A DNA stretch of 64,000 nt from contig NZ_JAIELN010000006.1 in assembly GCF_019753045.1 (NCBI RefSeq), positions 1 to 64,000 on the forward strand. Direction: 5' to 3'. Made by a program: the position numbers and the translations under genes. Position 1 is the first letter of the stretch; the number at the start of each line of letters is the position of its first letter. The notes below the pieces were generated by a model. It did not search any database. It worked only from the letters and a program-made list of their open reading frames with translations, and was not told the DNA's origin. Below, in pieces: positions 1-9,226 of this stretch. The DNA comes from Hyphomicrobium sp. Its GTDB lineage: Bacteria > Pseudomonadota > Alphaproteobacteria > Rhizobiales > Hyphomicrobiaceae.

Positions 1-1212
1 TTCGGTCGACGTCGCCTCGCGCAGGCGTGACTGAGCATGTTCCAACAGTCGGCGCGTGGAGAGACCACCGAATTCTTCGAAGAACTGGGGTCCGAAAAAT
101 TGCGAGGCGTCGGGGAAGCTCAGGCCGCCGCCATTGATTTCCGAATGATGCGCCAGCCGCTTCGAGATGATGAGGCGCGCTTCCTCCGGCGTGCGGCTTT
201 CGCGCAAGAGAACGGGGCCCGATTTCTCGATGCGATCGATATACGACTGCGCGACGAGACTGCGCACCTGACCGTAGAAGTCTTCGAGGCACGAGATAAT
301 GATGATGGCGTTGGTCAGCCGGTTGGCGATCTGAATGAGATCGCGGACGGCGCGCTGGAAGCGGTCCTCGGCATTGTCGAAGAAGCGCAGGTCTTCGACC
401 TGATCGATGCAGAAGACCAGCGCAGCGCGATCGACGGTCCAGATGAGCGCGCCGAGTGCGGCGATGATTTCGAAAGCGCGATCCTCGCCGTCATTGGGAT
501 CGAGCGCGCTGACAGCCTCGTGCGCGATCGCCGTCAACTGGCGGCCGTTGAGATACTGCCTGACGCGCTGATCAATGCGTGGATCGCGGCGCTGCAGGTA
601 AAGCAGCGCGCGCACGATGTTGATGTCGAGCTCGCGCGTCTGGAACTTGTCGCAGGCGACGATCTGATCGGCGAGCCGGAGAATGAAATGCGCGAGCTGC
701 TTGTCGTCGAGCGTCGCGTCGCGAAGCTTCTCGAGATCTTGCGATGAGATGACCTCAGAATCGAGCACCATCCGGTTCGTCAGACGCGACAGCGCGGACT
801 CGCCGAAGCGATCCGGGTCGTATGGCTTTTCGAGCGAGTGCACGAGACGGCGCAGATAGAAGTCGGCGTAGTTCTGCACATCCGGCGTCATCTGCGCGTA
901 GCCGAAATAGCTCTGGCCGCTGCGATGGCTATCAGTGCGCAAAGCCCGCAACAGATGGGTTTTTCCAGCGCCCGACTGGCCGTGGAACAGCAGGATGCGA
1001 TCCTGCACGTGATAGCCGCGCCCGGATGTGACCGTCGTGAGGAGATCGTTGAATTTCTGGCGTGCCTTGGCGTGGATTTCCGGCACGTCGACGGGGTCGG
1101 CGCGCCAGAGATCATCTTCCCAGGTAATGGAATGCTCGAACGCTTCGCTCAGCTTGTCAGGCGCGAGCGAAGGAGCAAACGTCGGCTTGAGGGAAGCGCC
1201 TTCAACACCCAT
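1..1212 (-). CDS. P-loop ATPase, AAA+-like, 3' end cut by window edge
   Basis: The minus-strand frame is open from the ATG at 1212 to the window edge, so the C-terminus is missing. A Walker A motif (GQSGAGKT, residues 78-85) follows about 75 residues of N-terminal sequence. A hydrophobic Walker B-like strand with acidic residues (LVFCIDQVEDL) lies near residue 265. The part seen (about 404 residues) is rich in Arg, Asp and helix-forming residues, like ATPases that load on DNA or remodel complexes. The start is 17 nt after the stop of the 390-residue gene upstream, so the two are probably one operon. I do not recognise the exact family. ATP binding is well supported; the role (DNA transaction, defence or replication-associated) is not established. 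Confidence 0.85.
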   Translation of the reverse strand, partial: MGVEGASLKPTFAPSLAPDKLSEAFEHSITWEDDLWRADPVDVPEIHAKARQKFNDLLTTVTSGRGYHVQDRILLFHGQSGAGKTHLLRALRTDSHRSGQSYFGYAQMTPDVQNYADFYLRRLVHSLEKPYDPDRFGESALSRLTNRMVLDSEVISSQDLEKLRDATLDDKQLAHFILRLADQIVACDKFQTRELDINIVRALLYLQRRDPRIDQRVRQYLNGRQLTAIAHEAVSALDPNDGEDRAFEIIAALGALIWTVDRAALVFCIDQVEDLRFFDNAEDRFQRAVRDLIQIANRLTNAIIIISCLEDFYGQVRSLVAQSYIDRIEKSGPVLLRESRTPEEARLIISKRLAHHSEINGGGLSFPDASQFFGPQFFEEFGGLSTRRLLEHAQSRLREATSTE

Positions 1213-1229
1213 TGCGTACCGGAATGCCT

Positions 1230-2402
1230 TCAATCTTGAACGCGCACAAAGTGCCAGACAGTGTTCTTGTAGAGGATCTTCGAGTCCTCGAGCGATTTGA
1301 GGTCGCGACCGTCTTTGAGATCAGCGGTCGCGAGTTCGAGCTGGCCTGAACGATGGGCTTCCGCGAGCATTCCCTTGAATGCAATCTCGGATAGTCCCCA
1401 GTCCGGACGCGCGTTGCGAATCGCCTTCCATACCAAAGAGATAAACGCCTTCCGGTTGCCTGGCCAGCCCTCCGCCACCGGTCGTGCCGCATCGACAACA
1501 GCGCGACAGAATTCGGGCATGTCGGGAGGAGACGCAACTCGATAAGGCGCTGGCTGGCTCTCTTCAAGAGGAGCGCGGTCGTTTGCGGGCTTCGGGGTGG
1601 GCGCACGCGTCGCACGCCGCGGCGGCTCGGCGCGCGGATGGCTGGGCTGCGCACGGGCCCCCTCGTCATTGGGCACCATGAGCGCCCGCAGCAGCGCAAG
1701 TTCGAGCGCGACCAACGACGGCTCGCGGCAACCGGCGATTTCGCATGCAAGCTGGATGATCAGCTTGCCGTCGCTCGCGATCTCGCGCGGCTGCTTGAAT
1801 AGTTGACCGGCGAGGAGCCTGCCCGGTTTGGCCGGCAGGCCCGCGCCCTTGCCGAGGCCGGTCTTTATTTTATTGCCGAAGGCGCGTTCGAGGGCGACGA
1901 TTGCGAGTTCGGCCCTGAGATCGGCTGGCGAGTGGACCCGCGCCGTCGATTTTCTGAAGTGATGCTGCAACACGAGTGCGGCGAGGCCTTCCGCCCGCTG
2001 GATCGCTTTTCTGACTGATGGTGTGTCGCTGGCTCGGAGCGCGGCGAGGATGAGGCTGGTTTTGACGTCGGCCCAGGTTTCGGGAAAGCCGCGCGCCGGG
2101 GACAGTATGACCTCAGCCGCCTTCATACCCTTGGCGCCTGCCGTCAGGCGCCCTTTCGCTTCGGTTGTCAGCTGTAAACCGGCGAGCGTGCTCAGCGCCA
2201 GCTCGGCGGCCTGACGAAACTCGGTGCCCGAGATCCGCGGGGCCAGCAAGGGCGCGACGTCGCGTTGAAGATCGGCGCGCGTCGCTCCGCCCACGGCGAT
2301 GCGAAGCAGCAAAAGGTCGCGAACACCGAGATGGTTCGAAAATCCGGCCGCGGCTGTCCGCTCGGATTTTTCCATGGCTGATTGTTCGATGGCTGCACTC
2401 AT
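1230..2402 (-). CDS. hypothetical protein with possible C-terminal winged helix, partner of the ATPase
   Basis: 390 residues from an ATG at 2402, ending 17 nt before the ATPase gene. Residues about 20-230 are helical and Ala/Leu rich. A Pro/Arg/Ala-rich linker follows (about 245-285). The compact C-terminal domain (about 300-390) contains GNRKAFISLVWKAI and ends in a short beta-type segment (ILYKNTVWHFVRV), which suggests a winged helix. No signal peptide or membrane segment is seen, so it is probably cytoplasmic. The tight pairing suggests that it recruits or regulates the ATPase, possibly on DNA. I do not recognise a named family, and the winged-helix reading is inference from pattern only. 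Confidence 0.75.
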   Translation of the reverse strand: MSAAIEQSAMEKSERTAAAGFSNHLGVRDLLLLRIAVGGATRADLQRDVAPLLAPRISGTEFRQAAELALSTLAGLQLTTEAKGRLTAGAKGMKAAEVILSPARGFPETWADVKTSLILAALRASDTPSVRKAIQRAEGLAALVLQHHFRKSTARVHSPADLRAELAIVALERAFGNKIKTGLGKGAGLPAKPGRLLAGQLFKQPREIASDGKLIIQLACEIAGCREPSLVALELALLRALMVPNDEGARAQPSHPRAEPPRRATRAPTPKPANDRAPLEESQPAPYRVASPPDMPEFCRAVVDAARPVAEGWPGNRKAFISLVWKAIRNARPDWGLSEIAFKGMLAEAHRSGQLELATADLKDGRDLKSLEDSKILYKNTVWHFVRVQD

Positions 2403-2762
2403 CGAAAAGTCCCCCCGCGCGAATCAGATGCGCTGTCGCGACAACTTCGATGATTGATCCTTCACTTCCAAGGGCCGCCCGCATTTGACCCACAACGGTT
2501 CTATGTCCTCGAAATGCTCGACGGCGGCCGTCGCGTCAGGCTTTCGCCGTGCCTCGGTCAAAATCGCGACACCTTATTGAGGCGATTATGGCCCTGGGGC
2601 AGGGGTTCGAGTTCGCGAGGGGTCCGGCGTAATGAGTGGCTCTGAAAGTTCGCAGTGGCGCGAGGTCACGAGCGATTCGCATCTCGTTAGCGTTAACGGG
2701 CAGTTAACGGATTTCCGGCAATGCTGACCACAGCCGCACGTTTCGTGCCGGGAGTAGCCAAA
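2403..2762. other. intergenic region between divergent genes
   Basis: This 360-base gap separates the minus-strand ATPase unit from the plus-strand CAP lipoprotein and should hold both promoters. A short plus-strand open frame at 2454-2645 has no recognisable content. I see no clear -35/-10 pair, repeat or RNA gene. Confidence 0.5.
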
Positions 2763-3434
2763 ATGTATCGCGTCGCGCTCACCGCCGGGCTTGTTTCCGC
2801 ATTAGCGGGTTGCAGCCTTGGCTCCACATCCATCTCTTCGGGCTTTACCGATCCCGGCACCACCGCGTCGATCACGTCGTCGCCGTCCGCTTCGTATGCT
2901 CCGACGGTCAAAAGTGTCGGTCTCGGCGGCGAACCTTCAGTGCCGCGTGACGTGAAGGTCGCCGCGCTCGACAAAGCACCCACGGGCACGTTCGAGAAAG
3001 CACCTCCTGGCGTGCTTTCCGATCGCGACTATTCCCGCACCGCTCTCAACGCGGAGATGGCGCGCGATCTCATCAATGCCTATCGCAAGAAGAACGGCCT
3101 GAAGCCGCTGAAGCTCAATCCGGAGCTGACCGAAGCCGCCAAGTCCCATTCCCGCGATCTCGCGAAGTGGGACCGCATCTCTCATTACGGTTCGGACGGC
3201 TCAAATCCGTGGGACCGCGTGAAGCGCGCGGGCTATCGGGCACGCCTCACGGCTGAGAACGTCGGCACGGGCCAGGTCAATTTCAACGAAGTGTTGAAGG
3301 GTTGGGAAGAGAGCCCCGGCCACAACAAGAACCTTTTGACGCCCGATGCGCAGCACATGGGCATCGCGCTGGTTCAAGATCCAAAAACCGAATTCAAATC
3401 GTTCTGGACGCTGGTCATCGGCTCGCCGATGTAG
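2763..3434 (+). CDS. CAP-domain (SCP/PR1-like) lipoprotein
   Basis: The start at 2763 gives a short lipoprotein signal ending in the lipobox LAGC (Cys 17). An in-frame ATG at 2721 would add 14 residues and spoil it. A GGGAG at about 2750 fits as ribosome binding site. A low-complexity Ser/Thr/Pro linker is followed by a CAP domain (about residues 95-223) with LINAYRKKNGLKPLKLNPEL, AAKSHSRDLA, ENVGTG and a GHNKNLL-type segment, all typical of bacterial CAP proteins. It is expected to be anchored by lipid in an envelope membrane. Members of this family have poorly defined roles; function beyond envelope or secreted protein is not claimed. Confidence 0.88.
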   Translation: MYRVALTAGLVSALAGCSLGSTSISSGFTDPGTTASITSSPSASYAPTVKSVGLGGEPSVPRDVKVAALDKAPTGTFEKAPPGVLSDRDYSRTALNAEMARDLINAYRKKNGLKPLKLNPELTEAAKSHSRDLAKWDRISHYGSDGSNPWDRVKRAGYRARLTAENVGTGQVNFNEVLKGWEESPGHNKNLLTPDAQHMGIALVQDPKTEFKSFWTLVIGSPM

Positions 3435-3466
3435 TTTTGATTGGCGCTGGCGACTCTTTTTGGATG

Positions 3467-3505
3467 GCGCTTGCGACTCCGCTTCGCGGAGCCGGCCGCA
3501 AGCGC
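3467..3505. repeat. REP-like palindrome, copy 1
   Basis: A hairpin between two convergent genes. Outer arms GCGCTTGCG and CGCAAGCGC are exact complements. The inner part reads ACTCCGC, a short loop, GCGGAGCCGGC. A second copy with the same inner core but different, still complementary, outer arms lies at 40992-41031. It may act as a 3'-end stabiliser or terminator for the CAP gene or the flippase gene. Confidence 0.65.
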
Positions 3506-3538
3506 GGGCCTTGATATGGCCGCCAGCGCGGAAGACGA

Positions 3539-4993
3539 TCAGAACTTCGGCAGGTTGTTCCAGATCGGCATTTGGATACCGAGGCGCCGCCAGACGACGA
3601 GCGCGTTCAGAGATGCCGCCGTCATCAGCGAAAGTGCAGTTGCTGCCGCTGCGCCAATCATGCCGTACGTCGGCACCAACGCCATATTGAGCGCGATGTT
3701 GAGCAGCGCTGCCGAGAAGAGCACGGTCGCGCAGAGTTTCTGCTCGCCCAGCATATTCAGAAGAAATTCAGCCGGACCCATTGCCGACCGGAACAGGAAG
3801 CCGACGACGAGAACGAACATTACCGGGTAACCGGCGTCGAAGTTCGGACCGAAGAGCGAAAGAAGCGGCATTCCCAATGCGAGGATGATCACCGCTCCGG
3901 CGAGCGACGGCCAGAAGGTCCAGTTGACCGAATCTCTCACAAACGTTCGCAGGCCGTCGTGGTCTCCGCGCGCGTTGAATGCCGCGAACTTGTGAGCGAC
4001 CGCGCTTCCGACCGCATAGTGGACGAACATGATGAGGGCCATCGTCTTACCGGCCGCAAAATAGATGCCGACGTCGGCCGGCGCCATGAAGCGAGAGACG
4101 ACGAGGATGTCGGTATTCTGGAGAAGCAGCTCGGCCGTCAGAATAACCAGGAGCGGCGCGGAGATCGTCAGCCAGGACCGGAAATCGGTCTCACGCGGCG
4201 CCGCCGGGACTGTCGCGCGCACGCGTTTGTTTATCGACAGTGCCTGAAGCAATCCTGCCAGCCACGTCGCGACGATCGCGCCGCCAGCCGCTGTCGCGGC
4301 ATTCATCGGCAGTCCGGCTTGATTGGCGACGAACATACTTGCGAGCAGAAGCAGTGGCCTCAGTATGTATGGCGGCACGAGTGCTGTGCTCATCCAGCCG
4401 TTGCCGCGTCCGATGCCGTCCTGCACGTCTGTCAAAGCGTAAAGCGGGATGCAGACGAGTGCGAGATAGATGGGCAATAGGAAGTTCGGTTCGATGCGGT
4501 CGCTGAAGAGCCAGACTCCAAGAACGCCGAGGAGCATGACGATGGTGCCGCCTGCGAGCGCCAGCATGCGCACGCCCCAGATCAGGCCGCGGAGATGCGC
4601 AAAGTCGCCCGTTTCGCGGTACGAGGGTGCAAGGCGGATCGAGGCGTAATTCAATCCCAGGTGGGACATCGCTCCAAGGATCAGGACCCAGGTCCAGACC
4701 GCGACGTAGATTCCGTATTGCGCGCCGCCCATCCAGCGGGCGAGCACGATTTGCGTGAGATAGAGAAGGCCGGCGCTCAGAACGCGGACGGCAAAGGCCA
4801 GGATCGCGTCGCGCTGGGTGCGCTCGCGCTCGTCCTTAGAAGCGATGAGGTTGACGGCGAGTTTCGGGAGGCCGGCGATGATGTCTCGCGCTATTGCGAA
4901 AACCCTGCGAGGTTGTTCGACGCGCGTTGGCGCGGTTTCCTCGTTCGCGACGCCCCCGGCCGGGCAGAACTTCTCGGCTGTCGCGCTCTTCAC
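3539..4993 (-). CDS. Wzx-like polysaccharide flippase (MOP/PST superfamily)
   Basis: 484 residues from a GTG at 4993. After a cytoplasmic N-terminus of about 65 residues there are about 12-14 hydrophobic segments. The first carries FAVRVLSAGLLYLTQIVLARWMG, followed by YGIYVAVWTWVLIL, as in oligosaccharide flippases (O-antigen or exopolysaccharide subunit export). The later part (LLQNTDILVVSRFMAPADVGIYFAAGK) matches the second repeat of this fold. No glycosyltransferase is adjacent, so the substrate is unknown. A small hypothetical gene lies 20 nt upstream on the same strand and may be co-transcribed. The family is well supported. Confidence 0.87.
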   Translation of the reverse strand: MKSATAEKFCPAGGVANEETAPTRVEQPRRVFAIARDIIAGLPKLAVNLIASKDERERTQRDAILAFAVRVLSAGLLYLTQIVLARWMGGAQYGIYVAVWTWVLILGAMSHLGLNYASIRLAPSYRETGDFAHLRGLIWGVRMLALAGGTIVMLLGVLGVWLFSDRIEPNFLLPIYLALVCIPLYALTDVQDGIGRGNGWMSTALVPPYILRPLLLLASMFVANQAGLPMNAATAAGGAIVATWLAGLLQALSINKRVRATVPAAPRETDFRSWLTISAPLLVILTAELLLQNTDILVVSRFMAPADVGIYFAAGKTMALIMFVHYAVGSAVAHKFAAFNARGDHDGLRTFVRDSVNWTFWPSLAGAVIILALGMPLLSLFGPNFDAGYPVMFVLVVGFLFRSAMGPAEFLLNMLGEQKLCATVLFSAALLNIALNMALVPTYGMIGAAAATALSLMTAASLNALVVWRRLGIQMPIWNNLPKF

Positions 4994-5013
4994 GTGCAGT
5001 AAATTCCCGTCGT

Positions 5014-5250
5014 TCAGATGCCCTCGAGGCGATCCCGTTCGCGACTACGAACGAGTTCAGCGATCCCCGTCCATGCCCAAGCCCGTCCCGCGTCCCCTCG
5101 CTGTCCATGATAGAGGGCGAAGAATTCGGCGATCCCCGCAGCGAATGTTCCGTGTTTGCCCTCGAGAACTTCGGCCATGGCGCCGAGATCTTGTGGCGGT
5201 GGCGTAAAGTCCAGGTCGGTGTTCTGCGTCGGGCGCAACGGCAAGGCCAT
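5014..5250 (-). CDS. small hypothetical protein upstream of the flippase gene
   Basis: 78 residues from an ATG at 5250, ending 20 nt before the flippase gene. The protein is soluble, with an acidic/aromatic core (AEFFALYHGQ, AWAWTGIAELVRSRERDR) and no signal peptide or membrane segment. The short gap and same orientation suggest co-transcription. I do not recognise the family; coding status rests on codon pattern and position. Confidence 0.55.
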   Translation of the reverse strand: MALPLRPTQNTDLDFTPPPQDLGAMAEVLEGKHGTFAAGIAEFFALYHGQRGDAGRAWAWTGIAELVRSRERDRLEGI

Positions 5251-5423
5251 CGTAAGGTCCTACTCAAGGCTTAAATCCAGGTTGACGGATTTCGGAAAAG
5301 CAAGTTTGACGCCATATTGTGCTCAGTCGCAGCGCGCTTCTTCGGCCATGTGGTTAATCAGAGGTGAGGCGGCGCCACGAGGCGGCTCGCCTCTCAGCTG
5401 CGAAAAGCTAGGACGATTGCGAA

Positions 5424-5762
5424 ATGACTTGGATTTTGAGGGCTTCGGCGTTCTTCGCGACGGTCTATTTTCCGCTGGTCGCGGCCGGACACGCAGCCGA
5501 TCGTGGAGCCAATTATGACGCGTCCCTATTCCTGAGTTGTGCCGGAATGGAACTTGCCCAGAACGGGGAGCCGAAAGAGGACACGCCTGACGCAAATCCC
5601 GGTACACCGTCCGACGACGGATCTGACGGGGTGAAGCCATCAGCGCCCGGCGACAACGATAACGGAGAGGATGGGGCTGGTTCGGACCAGGCGTTGCCGC
5701 CCGACACGGCTCAACCGCCAGGCTGCATTTTTCGAAAAGGGCCGCTGGACCTGATCGTCTAG
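5424..5762 (+). CDS. small secreted hypothetical protein, low-complexity acidic
   Basis: 112 residues from an ATG at 5424 with AGGA 11 nt upstream. The N-terminus (WILRASAFFATVYFPLVAAGHA) looks like a Sec signal peptide cleaved after about residue 24. The mature part has two cysteines (SCAGMEL and PGCIFRKG) around a Pro/Asp/Gly-rich disordered stretch. Function unknown. It is convergent with the carboxypeptidase gene 19 nt downstream. Confidence 0.55.
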   Translation: MTWILRASAFFATVYFPLVAAGHAADRGANYDASLFLSCAGMELAQNGEPKEDTPDANPGTPSDDGSDGVKPSAPGDNDNGEDGAGSDQALPPDTAQPPGCIFRKGPLDLIV

Positions 5763-5781
5763 CCGCTGGCTTTGGCCCGGC

Positions 5782-6879
5782 TTATTCAGGGGAGGCTTGG
5801 GCGGCTTGCGGCTGGGCTGCGCCGGCCGATGAACTCGAAGGCGCGCCCTCGGCGTCGGGCCCCTTCAATGCCGAGCGAGCGTCGTCGTCGGCTTCGCCAC
5901 TTTTTTTCGCGCGTTTGACCTTGGACGTTGCGACTTTGTTTTTCGACTTGTGTTTACCGGCCGACGTGTGCCGCTTGTGGCCACCACAGCCCCATGCCGC
6001 CACCGTATCGCGTACCGTGGTGATGCCTTTGGCGCTCGGGTCCATCGGCAGCGTATCGATGGTGGTCGTGTTGAAAAGCTGCTTCCAGTCGTAAGTCTGG
6101 AATCCGTACTCCAACAGGCTGGCGGCGCGGATCGCCCGTTCGTTGCCGGACGATTCACCGAGAACGACTGCCATGAGGCGCCGGCCATCGCGGGTGGCGC
6201 TGGCAACGACGTTATATCCAGAATCGCATGTGAAGCCGGTCTTCAGGCCGTCGGCGCCCGCGAACGTTCTGAGGAGGGCGTTGTGACTGCCGAGGCGCCG
6301 CTTGCCGATGCGCATGTCGGGCATTGCCCAGTAACTCGCATATTGCGGGTACTCGCTGACGACGGCGCGGGAGATTTTTGCGATGTCGCGTGCGCTCGTG
6401 AGCTGGCCCGGATCAGGCAGGCCGTTCGTATTGACAAAATTCGTATGCGTCATGCCAAGGCGCCGCGCCGTCGCGTTCATTCGGTCGATGAAGGCGCTTT
6501 CGCTTCCGGAAATGGCTTCGGCGAGCATGACCGTCACGTCATTGGCGGATTTGATGATAACCGCTTGCAGGGCTTGCTCGACCGACAGCGTGGCGCCGAC
6601 GTTCAATCCGACCTTGCTGGGCGGTTGCAACGTCGCGACCAGCGAGCAGGGGATCTTATCGTCGAGACGGACTTTGCCCTCTTTGATTGCTTCGAAGGCG
6701 ACGTATGCCGTCATCAGCTTCGTCAGCGAGGCCGGGTGCCAGATGTCGTCGATGTCCTCAGCATAGAGGACCTTGCCGGTTGCGGGCTCGAACAGCAGCG
6801 TCGGGTTCGCCGAAGCCGGAAGGCTTGCCGTCAGCCATATCAACAATGTTGCAACTATGCCGGCTGCGTGTGACCGCAT
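5782..6879 (-). CDS. D-alanyl-D-alanine carboxypeptidase family protein (low-molecular-weight PBP)
   Basis: 365 residues from the ATG at 6879, chosen because GAGGA precedes it; an upstream in-frame ATG at 6915 has no such site. A signal peptide ends near ASA (residue 24). All three active-site motifs of serine D,D-peptidases of the S11 family are present: SLTK (Ser 51), SAN in KSANDVTVMLAE, and KTG in DGLKTGFTCDSGYN. It should trim stem peptides of periplasmic peptidoglycan. The C-terminus (from about residue 290) is a Lys/Ser/Ala-rich tail instead of the usual PBP5 beta domain and amphipathic anchor. This tail could bind the wall by charge (inference). Confidence 0.92.
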   Translation of the reverse strand: MRSHAAGIVATLLIWLTASLPASANPTLLFEPATGKVLYAEDIDDIWHPASLTKLMTAYVAFEAIKEGKVRLDDKIPCSLVATLQPPSKVGLNVGATLSVEQALQAVIIKSANDVTVMLAEAISGSESAFIDRMNATARRLGMTHTNFVNTNGLPDPGQLTSARDIAKISRAVVSEYPQYASYWAMPDMRIGKRRLGSHNALLRTFAGADGLKTGFTCDSGYNVVASATRDGRRLMAVVLGESSGNERAIRAASLLEYGFQTYDWKQLFNTTTIDTLPMDPSAKGITTVRDTVAAWGCGGHKRHTSAGKHKSKNKVATSKVKRAKKSGEADDDARSALKGPDAEGAPSSSSAGAAQPQAAQASPE

Positions 6880-7219
6880 GAACGTCCTCAGTATTCGCCA
6901 AAGCTCGGCTAGCATATTCGTGAAGATGGGCCAACCGAACCCGATTTTGCGCCGAGCTTATGATGGGTTGTGTTGCTCCTGCGGCGCTACCTGCGGATAA
7001 GCGCCCTATGAGCGGGGTTCAGAAATTCGCGATTTCCCAATACCGTGTCCAGGTCACCCGGAGACACTACCGCGTTGCTCTCGTTGGGTTCCCTGGATTG
7101 ATGCGCTGCAGAGCAATTGTGGCATTGCCAGGCGCAATGCCGGTTGACATCTCCGGTTTAAATCGTGCCCAGTCAAAAATATATACGCCACATAATCACG
7201 GGTCCGGCGTTTCCGCATC
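6880..7219. other. divergent promoter region
   Basis: This 340-base gap lies between the minus-strand carboxypeptidase and the plus-strand MFS exporter and should carry both promoters. I see no recognisable operator, RNA or convincing reading frame in it. Confidence 0.45.
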
Positions 7220-9226
7220 ATGCAGTACACCCGTTCCGAAGCCCTGCCTCTGCCCGAGACCAGCACGCGCGACCGGATGACGATTTTTTTCGCGCTCTCC
7301 CTCGTGCTGCTGCTCGCTTCGCTCGATCAGACGATCGTCGCAACAGCACTTCCGACCATCGTGCGCGAGATCGGCGGCTTATCCCATCTCACCTGGATCG
7401 TGACGGCCTATTTGCTGGCTACCACCGTCGTCGTTCCGGTTTACGGCAAGCTTGGCGACCTTTTCGGACGCCGCTTGGTGTTGCAAGCGGCGGTGATCAT
7501 TTTTCTCGTCGGGTCGGCACTTTGCGGGATCGCGCAAAATCTGCCGGAACTCATCGCCTTCCGCATCGTGCAGGGTCTCGGCGGCGGCGGCTTGATCGTT
7601 ACTTCGGTCGCGGTGGTGGGCGACATCGTACCGCCGCGCGAAAGGGGAAAATACCAGGGGTTCGTCGGCGGGATATTCGGATTGTCCACGGTGCTTGGAC
7701 CACTGATCGGCGGTTACATCGTCGACCATTCTTCGTGGCGCTGGATCTTTCTGATCAACTTGCCGTTCGGCATCCTTGCTCTCTTCGTCATCAATAGAAC
7801 GTTCCGCCCGCACCTCCAGAAGTCCAACATTTATATCGACTACGCGGGCGCCGTGCTGCTCGGGACGGCGCTCTCCATGCTCGTGCTCATCACGAGTTTC
7901 GGGGCGGTTCTCGTCAAAGAAGCGCCGGTCAGCCTGTTCGCGTTCTCGCTGCTTGGCGTCGCGTCACTTGCCTCGTTCATTTATGTCGAGACGAAAGCCA
8001 TCGATCCGTTGCTGCCGTTATCGCTTTTCAAAAACCGGACATTCGTCATTGCGGCCTCCATTGGCCTCATTGTCGGGCTCGCTCTGTTCGGATCGATCAC
8101 GCTCCTGCCGCTTTATTTCCAGATCGTCAAAGGCCTCGATCCGACGAGCGCCGGCTGGCATCTCACGCCCATGATGCTCGGCGTTTTTACCAGCTCAATC
8201 GTGAGCGGTCAGATCATCGCGCGGATCGGGCGCTACAAGATATTTCCGGTCATGGGCACCGGCATCATGACGATCGCGCTCATGCTTCTGTCGCGCATCA
8301 CGATTGAAACCACGCCATTCACGACTTCGGTTTACATGCTCATGCTCGGGCTCGGCCTCGGCATGGTCATGCAGATCCTGGTCATGGCGGTGCAGAATGC
8401 CGTGGATTTCGAACAGCTCGGCGTCGCGACTTCAGGGGTTACGCTCTTCCGGTCGATCGGCGGTTGCGTCGGCGTTGCAATGTTCGGGGCGATCTTTGCC
8501 TTCGTGCTGCAGCGGGAAATCATGGCATCGGCGCCGGAACTCTCGGCGACGCTGACCAATCCCGATGCCGTGGTGGCGCTTTCGGGAGACATGAAGTCCG
8601 CCTACGACAATTTCTTCATCGCGGCGTTGCATCCCGTGTTCCGCACCGCGACGCTATTGGCGCTCGTCGCGTTTCTGCTGTCATTCGCTATCCAGGAAGT
8701 GCCGCTCCGAAGCAGTATCACGAGGGAGCCGTCATCTGATCCGCTGCTCATGCCGCGCGACGCGACCTCGCTCGATGAACTCGAGCGGATTGTGGAGCGC
8801 ATCACGGCACGGGAAAATCGCTGGCGCGTCTATCAGGCGGCGGCGTCGCGTCTTGGCATCGAACTTCAGCCGGATGAGTTGTGGCTTCTGGCGCGCTTGG
8901 GCGAACGGGGCGGCCAAGCGGAGAAGGACGACATTCGCAAGCTCCTCGGTCCCAAGGAAACGCGGCCGCCGCGTCCGTTCGGCCGGCTCGAAGCCGCCGG
9001 TATGGCCCGCGAGGCGGGAAGCATCATCGAACTAACAGACAAAGGCCGATCGATTTACGAGCGTCTTCTTCGTCAACGCGAAGCCGACCTGGCGCACATG
9101 CTGCATGACTGGGACCGCAACGAGCATCCGGAAGTCGTCGCGATGATGAAAAGGATGGCGAACTCTTTTGCGAGTTCGCCACCGGTACCGCCCGCGTTTG
9201 CTATTTCTTCTTCGACAGCTCACTGA
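7220..9226 (+). CDS. DHA2-family MFS drug exporter with fused C-terminal winged-helix domain
   Basis: 668 residues. Residues about 20-500 are a 14-helix drug:H+ antiporter of the EmrB/QacA type. Motifs include [14 protein letters not shown] in helix 1, [10 protein letters not shown] (motif A), [11 protein letters not shown], and GPLIGGYIV (motif C). Residues about 510-650 are soluble: a helical stretch ([17 protein letters not shown]), then a segment that reads as a MarR-like winged helix ([45 protein letters not shown]). EmrB-type exporters are usually about 500 residues, so the tail is an addition. The ATG at 7220 has a weak ribosome site; an in-frame ATG at 7277 would drop 19 residues. The 3' end overlaps the convergent reductase gene by 26 nt. 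Confidence 0.9.
   Translation: MQYTRSEALPLPETSTRDRMTIFFALSLVLLLASLDQTIVATALPTIVREIGGLSHLTWIVTAYLLATTVVVPVYGKLGDLFGRRLVLQAAVIIFLVGSALCGIAQNLPELIAFRIVQGLGGGGLIVTSVAVVGDIVPPRERGKYQGFVGGIFGLSTVLGPLIGGYIVDHSSWRWIFLINLPFGILALFVINRTFRPHLQKSNIYIDYAGAVLLGTALSMLVLITSFGAVLVKEAPVSLFAFSLLGVASLASFIYVETKAIDPLLPLSLFKNRTFVIAASIGLIVGLALFGSITLLPLYFQIVKGLDPTSAGWHLTPMMLGVFTSSIVSGQIIARIGRYKIFPVMGTGIMTIALMLLSRITIETTPFTTSVYMLMLGLGLGMVMQILVMAVQNAVDFEQLGVATSGVTLFRSIGGCVGVAMFGAIFAFVLQREIMASAPELSATLTNPDAVVALSGDMKSAYDNFFIAALHPVFRTATLLALVAFLLSFAIQEVPLRSSITREPSSDPLLMPRDATSLDELERIVERITARENRWRVYQAAASRLGIELQPDELWLLARLGERGGQAEKDDIRKLLGPKETRPPRPFGRLEAAGMAREAGSIIELTDKGRSIYERLLRQREADLAHMLHDWDRNEHPEVVAMMKRMANSFASSPPVPPAFAISSSTAH
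9157..9180 (-). terminator. hairpin terminator inside the MFS coding sequence
   Basis: GGCGAACTC and GAGTTCGCC form a perfect 9-bp stem with a 6-nt loop. Read on the minus strand it lies 20 nt after the stop of the aldo/keto reductase and is followed by a T-rich run (ATCCTTTTCATC), as an intrinsic terminator would be. It sits within the last 25 codons of the MFS gene. Confidence 0.6.

Noticed and set aside
37-747. Plus-strand open frame of 236 codons
   Set aside because: It runs antiparallel to the P-loop ATPase, whose minus-strand frame shows a real Walker motif. High-GC codon bias opens the opposite frame.
2454-2645. Short ORF upstream of the CAP lipoprotein
   Set aside because: No ribosome site, no recognisable sequence; treated as part of the promoter region.
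3572-4480. Plus-strand open frame of 302 codons
   Set aside because: Lies over the flippase gene; composition is Arg/His-rich with no domain, typical of an antisense shadow.
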